From Ricinus communis (taxonomy: Eukaryota > Streptophyta > Magnoliopsida > Malpighiales > Euphorbiaceae), in the NCBI RefSeq assembly GCF_019578655.1, contig NC_063263.1, positions 14,755,001-14,819,000 on the forward strand: a stretch of DNA of 64,000 nucleotides. Reading direction: 5' to 3'. The position numbers and the translations under genes were made by a program. Below, in pieces: positions 11,773 to 21,282 of this stretch (position 1 is its first letter; each line of letters starts with the position of its first letter). Under the pieces are notes generated by a model. That model searched no databases, was not told the origin of the DNA, and was given only the letters and a program-made list of their open reading frames with translations.

Positions 11773-14085
11773 AAATTTATTTTTTTGATACGTGTGTTTA
11801 ATTTTTGACATATAAAATTAAAATTTATGTGTAATTTTGTAGCTTTTTCTATTAATTTATTGATTAATAAGTTACATTTCTAATTAAACATTTATTCTAA
11901 TTCTAAAAAATAATATATTATTAATAAATTAATTTTCTAATTAAATAAAGATTAGATAATGATCATTCCGAAAGATAATATATTAATTATATTTTAATAT
12001 TATATTAACTAACAAATTAGTTTTCTAATTAGATAATGATTCTAATTATAAAAATAATATTTTTAAATATTATATTCACTAATAAATTAATTTTTAATTA
12101 TATAATAATTTTTAAAAATAGTATATCAATTACATTGAGTATTAATTTATATAATATTAGAAGTAATAAAAAATATTTTAAAAATAATTTATTGGTAGTA
12201 TTAATTTAAAGATAATATTAATAAATAAATATTTTATTAATGTAATAATATAAATAAAATTTAAAAAAATTAAAGATATTTAAAAATAGTTAATTAATTA
12301 TTATTTTTAGAAGTATTATAAATCAATAATAAATATTGAATAATTAATTTTATTGTATCTATAAATTTAATTTTATAATCGAAATAATAATAACGTTCGT
12401 ATAACACACGAGTAGACGACTAGTTTAATTTAAATTCACATTTCTACAAGCATGTCACATAATTATAGTTGTATTTAAATTAAAAATTTATTTACAAACT
12501 TATGTTGTCAGGTTACGATTGAAATAAAAATATAGTGTTCATCAGTCGTTCGTCATACAAAATACTTTTGAAACATTATTATTATTATTAAAATTTAAAA
12601 TTTCTAAGTGTTAAAAAAATCGAAATTAATTAGGAGATTATTATTTTCTAAAAGAACTCAATGATGTTTAAGAGGTGACATTCATCTCTTTGCTGAGCTA
12701 AATGAAAGGGAAGACAAAAGAAAAATTAAAAGAAAAGAAACTTGATTCAATTGAACACTAAGAAACAAAAATATTTTGGCATAACCTGATCAAAATCCAA
12801 AAGTCTTCAAATTGCCAAAGTTAAATGAAAAATCTAGTACTTGGATTTCCATATCTTTTCACCATCTTCATAAAATCTATTGTTTCCACACGAAACCTAT
12901 ATCATCGATTCAGTACCTTAACTCACAGTTTTGGGTTCCAGAATATGAACCCATGACAATAAGAAGTGCAGTGATCTTTGCATTTTTCTTCTTTAAATAA
13001 AAGGGGGAAAAAATGGTGCAAGTGAAAGTAAGTAAAACATACACAAATTACAATGCGCACACACACACACACACAAGAGCGCCACCATGATTGATTTCAC
13101 TTTCCATCAAAATCAAATTCCCATGGTCTACTAGGTTAAAAGAGAAAGAATAAGGACAGAGCTATGTCTACAATGATAAGGAACACAGTGTCCTGGCATT
13201 AAGCAGATGCAGATAGTGAACAATCTCCTTGTTAAGGTAATCTAGAAAGAACAACAGCAAGGAAGATTTGAATCACAGTTGAGCAAAATAAAAATAAAAT
13301 TTTGCTTGTGGAATCATTTTATTGATGTTACTCTTTGAAAAATCTCTTTTTTGTTTTTCAAAAAGAAAATTATTATATAATGCAAAATGAATGTTTTTCA
13401 ATTTGTCTTAAGAAAAATGGACTTTTTAACTTTAAATGAAAGAAGACTAAAGATATCCATAGGATCGGGCAAACAACAACCAACAATAATATGATTGGAG
13501 CATATTTGATGTCATGTGAATATGTCAAAGGCTTCTAGCCTCATATTTCCAGACAATTATCATCCAAGAAATCACATTCCTGATGTCTAAAATTGTTAAA
13601 TAAAAACATCTTACAAGAATATTGAAGCTGTAAATTTCCAACAGCTAAATAGATCTCTTACAGGAAGATCTTATGGAAAATAATATTTTTGGTTTCCGAA
13701 AATTGATTCAGAATAAAATTTACAAGAAATTCAGGCATGTAAATTTTAGTGATTTCTAATCCTGAAAATACATAATAGGGCATTAATTAGATACACTGAG
13801 TGGCACCACAATTATGTTAGTCGTTACCATCTTTTCATCCCAATTTATTTCTCAGATGATTCGACATACAAAACAATAATCACCTTTCCGCTCATTAGGA
13901 ACCAAATTCGCAACAAGGTAGAGTATGATAATTTCATTAGATAACTCCAGACTGGCTACTAACTTAAAGACAGGTAAACAAAATGTTTGGGAACTGATCT
14001 CGGAAGGTGATTCCAATATCTGTAGAAAACTTATCAAGTTCAAATATGATAAAGGAAAACCCTTCGCAGCTGCAAGCACCCAGTA

Positions 14086-16110
14086 CTAGATGGGACTGAG
14101 ATAATTAGCAAATCTACCTGTCATCAAGAGAAAGAAAGCATAAATCCCTAGATTAATGCTTCAACAGATATGGAAATGTTATGTAACACTCAGCACCCCA
14201 AAAGTGGAAGCACAAACTATTGATGCCTTTTAGGTCTTAAGATCTTTGCAAACATTGCTTTATATGAATAGGCAAACATATATCTTCCTTATACTTGAAA
14301 ATAAAGTAAACTACACAAAGATCGAGCACATAAAGCTCATAACTATATTTTTTTGAACCATTAGTAGTAAAAATGCAACTTCATCATGTTAAAGGAGCTA
14401 AATCCACTAATATGAATTACAACAGAAGATAGTATGTTGAGCATTACCAAAACAAAGCTAAACCAACAGGCTTGAGCAAATTGCAAATATAATTTCACCA
14501 ATTTCACTGTTTTGATAATAAAATAGGTAGAGTGTTGTGTTATGAGTCTGATTAGCTTCATTGTATGAACTCTCTTTTTTTTCCCTTTCGCGTCTCACTT
14601 CAGTAAGGCACGTCCCTACGCTTGCACCTAGGCTCTAGGACCCTTCTGCCCCTTGTGCCTTTAGGGACTATGATTTTCATAATAAATTGTACCAGCATTT
14701 TAAATCGTTCATTAGAAATTCGATGTCATTTCTTCTACAAGCTTCTTTTTCCTTGCTATCCAAAGAAATTGATTTGTCAAGTTGGCAGATACAAATAACA
14801 CTCAGGCAAAACTGATCTTCAATTCCTAATCAAGTAATCAAGATATATTTCAAAAAACTCAACTAAACCTTAAACAGATTGTAAATGCATGTAGCTTCAA
14901 TATTTGTTACTATCTTTACAAAAGCACTTTGAACAAGATCCACATCCAATTTAAGCAGTCACCTTTGAGAATATAACCCTTCAAATTCTCAATCCCATCT
15001 CAATAAGGTGCATATTCTTAATATCTTGTTTTCATTTTCATTGATCTCTAGCTGTTTCAATTAAAACATTTTCCAATCCCAACTCAATGATGTCTTTATG
15101 AATTTCAATCATCAGTCCGAGCAATCCAACCAATATTCGTGCAACTTATACCATCAATTCATGTATTCTAGTATTCTCTTTTCCCTCAATGACTAACTTC
15201 AGTCATTCTATAACAGCATCTATCTCATCAACTTCTCTTCAGAAGATTTTTCTTAATTAATGCAATGTAAACCTAACCATGGCCTGATTATGGATCGCAG
15301 TCATCAGTATTCACTTTTCTAAAATTAGTACCACGGGACTCTACATTAAAACACAGTGTCTAGTGCTCAGGAAAAGAAAACAGACATTGATAAGCATATT
15401 CTAAATTCCTACTGTTACAATACATATTCTTTTTCTTTTAATCATACTGCTTAGTGCTTACCAAATTACCATATCATATCCTACTGAGTAGTAAGCATCG
15501 CCAACTGCCTCCATTTTGAGTCATCCAACAATGTGACGTATAGAGGAGAACATATTGGAAGGGAAAAAAGTTTCCTCTTTTAAAACTATCCAATATTATC
15601 TCGAATCATTAAGCTTTAGTAAATCAAATTCCTTTAGAATCACTAATTTCTCCCAAATATAAAACGAAACAAACACCCAGACAGAGAGAAAGGTAAAGAG
15701 AAAATACCTTCGGCGGAGGTGCTGGCTTCACTGGGAAGCTTAGAAACAAGGCGAGAGGAAGCAACCACACTATGAAGTGGCAATAATGAACTCAATTCTC
15801 TCCGTAAAAAGCTTCCACTTTTCAATCAAATAACCAAACATTGGACAAAATATCAGATACCCACATCGAGAATTCACTACATAAGTCTTTTTAGAAAAAA
15901 ATTATCGAAAATGTAACAAAAAAAAAATTACTTTAAAGAAGGAGGTGAAATTCGAGACTGGCGTAGAGTTAAAATGGGATTAATCGGCGAGCGATTTGAA
16001 GATGATATAAATACTCTTGTCGTTGTTGTTGTTGTTGTTGATGTTGTTGCTCTCCATGTTGCACGCATCAATGTTGAAGTGGATCTTCCTGCAAGTCCCA
16101 AAGTCGCCAT
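14086..16110 (-). CDS. NFD6: NFD6/NOXY2-like small organellar protein, three exons
   Basis: Spliced gene for a 106-residue protein resembling plant NUCLEAR FUSION DEFECTIVE 6, a small protein targeted to mitochondria or plastids and linked to polar nuclear fusion; the related NOXY2 is mitochondrial. Coding exons are 16110-15932, 15817-15708 and 14117-14086 (179, 110 and 32 nt), joined by GT-AG introns, with phases that close exactly on a stop at 14086. Residues 1 to about 60 are a Ser/Thr/Arg-rich transit-peptide-like region with a run of seven Thr coded by a trinucleotide repeat. The conserved core is FLRRELSSLLPLHSVVASSR followed by LVSKLPSEAS and SAEGRFANYLSPI. The last exon codes only the final ten residues and lies after an intron of about 1.6 kb. 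Related genes are reported with variable 3' ends, so alternative last exons are plausible (inference). A Pack-MULE begins 293 bp upstream of the ATG. Confidence 0.85.
16021..16049. repeat. coding trinucleotide repeat in NFD6-like exon 1
   Basis: A (GTT)n run on the plus strand, with one GAT interruption, reads as the poly-Thr tract of the NFD6-like transit region on the minus strand. Length change would add or remove Thr without breaking the frame. Confidence 0.85.
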
Positions 16111-16403
16111 TTTTTGGGTTTTTTTTTTCTTTGATTGTGAACCCTAAAACCTCTCATAAACCCCCAATTTCTAATTTCCCCTAAATCGTGTTGGATTTTA
16201 CGGGTCCTGAGATTTGGGCTCTTTGTCTAAGCCTGGCCCTTGACATGGTCATTTCTAGTGCTATTGCAATTGCAACTATTGCAAGAATTCTCTCAGTTCT
16301 TTTTTCTTTTGAGTGCATTTTAAATGTTCGGAAAGAATGGAGTGAGCTCCCAATTTTATTTTATTTTAACTCTGAAGTCTCAATGGTCTAAACATTATTT
16401 TTT

Positions 16404-17376
16404 GGGCTAATTAGCCAAAAATCACCTAATTTTAAGAGTTTAAAAATTTTAATTAATATTATCAACTTTATCATAGAAATCACCATTCATCAATTTTCTT
16501 TTTTAAAATATTATTATTTTATTTTTTGAAGAAAAATAGTCAGCGGAGCAGATGCTGACTCATCCAATTAACAAAAAACGCATTGAATCACTTTTTCTCT
16601 GTTGTTTCAAGTTCAAACTTGTGTCCCTCTACTTCAAATTTGATCAACTTATTGAATCACTTTTTCTCTGAATTTATCTTTGAATCAAAACCCCTTTCTC
16701 TACATGGCTCATCTGGTCATCCCCCTGATTCTTGTTGGACCCATGCAACTATAGTTTATTTTGGTTTCATTATGCTCGAATCGCTGCCAACAGTGTCTTA
16801 TACTAGCGTCTTGTTTAAGTAAGTCTGGGATTTGCGTCATCTCATTGGCAATTTCAAAATGTAGAGCCTGAGAGACGAACCAAAGAAGAAGTTGAACGTA
16901 AGGCAAAGTTGGATGAAAGTGCTTAGAAGCAAAGGCAAAGAGAGCGAGAAATAGAAGATAAGCTAAGGAAAGAAGTTGACTTGACGAGAGCAACTGATGT
17001 GTCTTCTAGGCCTTCTGAGCTTCATCCTGTGTCCCAACCCAAGCCATGAGCATCTTCTGCGGCTGCACTGCTGCTTCAGCCCCTGCAAACAAAAAATTGA
17101 ACTTTATAACTAAATTTTGAAATATTTTTGAAAACGAAATTAACATGTTTTCAATATTTTTTTATATTAAAAGCATTTATTTTTAAATAAAAATAATATT
17201 CTAAATCTACCTTTAAAATATTAATTAAATAGAAAACAAAATATTTTTTTATAAAGTAAACATGTTTTGCAAATTTTACAAATTTTCTATTTCTTAAAAC
17301 TAAAAAATAAAAATAGAAAAAATTCTCTAAAGATAAACAGACCCTTAAAATTTGGTGAGTTTTAAATAATTAGCCC
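16404..17376. mobile_element. Pack-MULE: Mutator-like TIR element carrying an eIF3a fragment
   Basis: The left end reads GGGCTAATTAGCC and, after five bases, TCACCTAATTTTAAGAG. The reverse complement of the right end reads GGGCTAATTATTTAAAACTC followed by ACCAAATTTTAAGGG. These are aligned inverted termini of about 35 bp. The element is flanked by TTATTTTTT at 16395-16403 and TTATTTTAT at 17377-17385, a 9-bp target-site duplication with one mismatch; 9 bp is the Mutator signature. No transposase is present. The interior holds a degenerate eIF3a-like segment (16861-17089) and a less AT-rich, unidentified segment at about 16580-16860. The element lies between the NFD6-like start and the 3' end of the phosphatase gene. 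Confidence 0.75.
16861..17089 (+). pseudogene. decayed fragment of eIF3 subunit A (eIF3a)
   Basis: Translated from 16861, the plus strand gives VEPERRTKEEVERKAKLDES followed by a stop, then KQRQREREIEDKLRKEVDLT and RATDVSSRPSELHPVSQPKP, then a second stop and an Ala-rich tail. This matches the charged repeat and Ser/Pro/Ala-rich C-terminal part of plant eIF3a (the ERKAKLDE...KQRQRERE...RPSE...AAAA order). It lacks the N-terminal PCI region and the basic C-terminus. Two in-frame stops and a probable frameshift in the Ala-rich part make it non-functional. It sits inside inverted repeats with a 9-bp duplication, so capture by a Mutator-like element is the simplest reading; retroposition is the alternative. 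The eIF3a identification is from remembered family sequence, not a search. Confidence 0.7.
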
Positions 17377-17385
17377 TTATTTTAT

Positions 17386-17957
17386 ATCTTGAAAGATAGA
17401 CAATTAAATTAAGTTAGTGAAAAAAAATAAAGTTTATTTTATAAAACAGATGGTTAATCGATCATTAATGATAATTATTAATTGATATTATATTATTATG
17501 AAATTTCAAAAAAGATCTTTACATATTTTCTTTATTGTATCTATCTAAGGATAAAAGGAATCCAAAACATATTTTCACCTTCAGTTTCCAAATGTGTCCA
17601 TTCATAACATATGATCAAGGCAAGGCAAACTCATACATTTCCAAATGGAAAATATGTTTCCTTTGTATCCTGATTTACTTGCCCAATAAGAATTCAGTAG
17701 AAAGTAGAAACTTCTACCCTGCTAAAGTCTGATAATGAAGATGTTAGCAATTTTTGAGCTTCAGTCTTTTTACTAACAAGCTAGAAATGAAGGATCAAAA
17801 TCTTTGTGAGAAGGTTTCGAATTCAAATTTCACTCAGCACGATTCTCATTGAGTATTAGTTTACATTATGATTCACAGTCTGTTTGGAGGATTTCTATAA
17901 GTTCATGCTCAAGTATCATGTCATGTTAATATTGACACTATACGAACTTGCTAAACA
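17386..17957. other. short intergenic/3' region between Pack-MULE and phosphatase stop
   Basis: No coding sequence is recognised. The last few hundred bases are probably the 3' UTR of the minus-strand phosphatase gene. Its first half is AT-rich; the second half (17530-17950) is more balanced. Confidence 0.4.
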
Positions 17958-20900
17958 TTAAAACTCTTCGTCATCCACTGTTGATCTTGTAATGGGAATA
18001 GACCATCTTCCCAAATGAGCTGTGTAATTTATGCACCGGATAATACCTCTTCCAGTAGGTCCATCAGGAAAGTCTAAGACACTAATACTCCCTGCGTCCA
18101 GATGAAATGATCCCATCCACTCCTTGGTTAGATTCAGACAGTGTGCCATCAGAGCTATATGAATTGCAGAATGACCAACTACAACTACTACTTTTTCTGG
18201 GTTGGATTCATCGGCTAGTTCGTTTAACAAAGACTGCCAGGCTTTCCCAGACTGACCCCAGAGTGCTAAAAGTGCTTCATCCTCCAACATATTCAAAAGA
18301 CCAGACGGATATCCTGGAGCCTTGCTTGCATCCTGTGGAAATTAAATGGAAGAGATTCACTAAAAGTTCAAACTAAATTAGGAAAAAAAACTCATTTCAG
18401 CATTTGGCTTTGCATTAATACAAGCAAAGTGGTCAGATCATGCATGCTTGAGACTTGATGCTTCCTAGCACTTGGCATGGTGGACTCAGTTTACACTTGC
18501 AATTTAGTCATCAAAAGAAGGAAAACCACATCTTACCAAAAAACAAAGACAGAGAGGAAAAAATTTCTATTAGCATTTGTATTATATATCTTCGCCAAGA
18601 AAAACAAATGGACAGTATTGGAATACTCATCTTGCAAAGATTACTCAGATAAAGTATTCATAAATTTGTCTTGATATCTTGCCTTGTTTGATTCCTGAAG
18701 GAGGTCTTTGACATCAAGGTCCTCTACGTGTTTCAATTCTACATACCGTGGCACACAATCGGCACCCAAGCAATCAGCTGCTTCTTGTACCTGATGAAAG
18801 TAGCCAGTTGTAGGTGAGAGGAGATGTACCCTCTTGTTAAAAGCAGTTCAATGTTCTAGCATAACACCCCCAACAAATATGACTCCGTTGTTCCATTATA
18901 TGCACATAACATAAACATGGAACATGCTAACTGAGAATGTAGAGCACGAGCTTACTCTGGAGATGGCCTTGGCTGTCTCAACACAAGCATTTGTAGGGCT
19001 GCTAAATATAGTGCTTACTTTCAGATCAAGAAGAAGCTCTGCAGTTTTCTGGGACTGTTGAGAATGCAGAAAAGAATCTCAAGCCACAGCTTTATAACCA
19101 GATTATTTAATACTTTTATATGGATGAGGTACCTGTATAATTCCGAGCATATTCATTGGTTGATTCCCAGGATTAGGAAAACTACCCTGTGAAGCATTAA
19201 AATAGATCAATTCTAGCCTAATATTTATTTAAGAAATAAATAAAAAATTACCAAATTGACTGCAAAGTAGTATCAGAAAAGATTGCATTGGCTCTCCATG
19301 AATATTTTTTTAATTGTAGTCAATTGATCCTTTTCATACTCAATGCAGTGAAATCTAAATTATTGCATTATTCTTAGCTTATGTAATGTATTACCTATTG
19401 TTCCTGCTTAGATGTTACAGAGAATGCAGTTTAAGGAAGCCATTGTTCCAAATCTAAAACTAACAGTTCATGCATAGAACACATTGTTACAAGATAAGAT
19501 GAAAGATTCATTAGCTTAATTCAGCAATCTAACCATCATCACATCTATTCAAACTGATTTAAGCAATATGTTATCATGATAAACAGCATATAGAAAAATA
19601 GAAACAAAACAGACCACTTCTATGCAATGGTTTCAAACCTCAGCATCACCCTGTATGGTTCCATGACAAACGAGTATGATCCTCTTACTGGTTTTTCTGC
19701 CTGCAGCACTTCCAGCAGCAACAGGTGAACTTGGTGTCTGTATCAATATTGCAATGAATTTAAGAGATAACAAAAGAAATCAAGTCTTACAACATTGATA
19801 CGCTGTTGCTGCTTATGTATCAACAAAGTGCATACTGTTTTTGTTGCATGCAGTTTTACCAATCAGTTGTGCTAGCTAGTAATATTTTTCTCAAACAGCA
19901 TCTTAAATAAGGGTCTCTCTAGACTTCTCCTAATACCGGTGTTTAGATACTTGAACAAAAACGAACCAACTCAATTCAACATGAAAATATTCAATATTAC
20001 CAAAAACATTCGGTTCTGCAATTAAAGCCACTACATTCATTGCATCCATTTCAAGTTCATGACCAGCAGCCCTGTCAGTATTAGACTATTACATCAGAGT
20101 CTATCAAAGAAAGATATGGTATACCTGATTCAAACGATTAAGGAATATACTGGGAGACCCACCCTCAGGGCAGGGAGTAAAATCCAACACACTTACACCA
20201 CAATTGCTCTGAAGTAAAATCCTAAAATACTCAGTTGGCAATCCTGGTGTTAGACAAAGCAGAATCCAATAAATCCACAATACCAACCCTAATATTTCAG
20301 CGAAAACCACTATAAAGAAAAGAGAATAGTACCAATAGCTGTTGCAACAAGAGCCTGATTAACAGCATTATGAGCAACTACAAGAACAGATCTGCTTTCA
20401 TGGGATAGAATTTTATACCAACAGTTTCTAGCTCGTTCCCACAATTCCCTTACTGGATAGTGACCGTCAATATTAAAATTGGCAGCATCTACCTGCCATT
20501 GGCGATAAGCCGCCCCAAACTTCTCCTTGCCCTCATGCTTCAGAAGTCCCTAAAATCCGTCCACCCCAAGATTAATTATAAAGTGGTAATGATGGATGTA
20601 ATATAACTACAGTGAACAGAATTATAATATCTAATAAATAGTTGTATTATCTGCAGACCTACTGTCATTATCATTCCAGGACTACTCATATGATGACTCG
20701 TAAGATCAAATCTCTTTAAAAGAAAAAAAAAAAACTTACTTGAAAGGAATACAGGTCGATTTCTCTCAAATCAGAATCAGTAAGAATTTCCTCATTGCGA
20801 GATCCCCATATAATCTCGGCAGTTCTTTTCGACCGAATTAAAGGACTAAAAGGCCACAAAACAGTGTAAATATAATATAATTTGGAGAAAAAAAAAAGAC

Positions 20901-21282
20901 AAAAACGACAAGTCATTTCCAAACAAAGAAAAACAACGAACCTACTGAAGCAGACATCAAAGGATTCATCAAAAAGCATCTGGCGAGAAGTCTCAGCTTG
21001 AGCTTGCCCTTTCTGAGTTAAAACAGAAAAATTAGAACTCCCTTGAATCCTTCCTTCAGCATTCCACGTGCTCTGCCCGTGCCTTACCAACACCACTCGT
21101 TTGGCAGCTTTTATCGAAGGAAACGGTGTCGTAGAATAAAGCTCTGAGCTCAATTCTTTGTTTTCTTGTTTCTCGATTTCTTGAATGCTTGAAGATGAGC
21201 GGACTGTGAAGGTGGGCGGACATGGGTTCAAGTGACGGAAGAGAAGGCGAGAAGGCGAAACTGAAAGCGAAAACATTTTCAT
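17958..21282 (-). CDS. probable 2-carboxy-D-arabinitol-1-phosphatase (two-domain histidine phosphatase)
   Basis: Nine coding exons: 21282-20942, 20845-20740, 20549-20333, 20243-20125, 19737-19639, 19186-19133, 19054-18956, 18790-18683, 18332-17958. They total 1518 nt, giving 505 residues (503 from the Met at 21276). Every junction keeps phase. The protein is of the plant phosphoglycerate-mutase-like type annotated as CA1P phosphatase, which dephosphorylates the nocturnal Rubisco inhibitor in the chloroplast stroma. Residues 1 to about 55 look like a transit peptide. Domain 1 has the catalytic signature LVRHGQSTWN (His68) and a late VVAHN (His209). Domain 2 has ILVCHG (residues 282-287, Cys in place of the usual Arg) and VVGHSAIH (His435). 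The intron after exon 8 starts GC (AAG/GCAAG) rather than GT. Substrate is inferred from family annotation; cofactor-type phosphoglycerate mutase activity is less likely given the tandem architecture. Confidence 0.9.
18333..18682 (-). other. GC-AG intron in the phosphatase gene
   Basis: Exon 8 ends ...TCAAACAAG and the intron begins GCAAGATATC at 18682. It ends CCACAG before GATGCAAGC at 18332. Both sides are phase 0, and the joined protein reads LLQESNK/DASKAPGYPS. No GT donor nearby keeps the frame. The strong AAG/GCAAG context is typical of the minor class of GC donors. Confidence 0.85.

Larger units (their letters stand above)
5867..14085. other. intergenic AT-rich region with MITE and microsatellites
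   Basis: No coding gene is recognised over about 8 kb. It holds a MITE family B copy (10389-10777), a (CT)n run at about 9834-9860, a compound (CT)n(TA)n repeat at 11685-11769, a (CA)n run at about 13055-13074 and a GC-rich hairpin at 8400-8427. The 9750-10220 stretch, with a TATA-like site near 9766 followed by a CT-rich leader-like run, could be a non-coding transcript, but nothing conserved was recognised. The 13.1-14.08 kb part may include the 3' UTR of the neighbouring minus-strand NFD6-like gene. Confidence 0.5.

Noticed and set aside
13852..14079. 75-codon minus-strand ORF near the NFD6-like 3' end
   Set aside because: It lies just downstream of the NFD6-like stop codon, in its probable 3' UTR, and shows no family resemblance.
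16709..16993. 94-codon minus-strand ORF
   Set aside because: It overlaps the plus-strand eIF3a-like fragment within the Pack-MULE; its N-terminal half is the antisense of that charged coiled-coil sequence. Not a gene on its own, although its other half may cover an unidentified captured piece.
18107..18674. plus-strand ORFs opposite the phosphatase exons
   Set aside because: They are antisense shadows of coding exon 9 and the adjacent intron.
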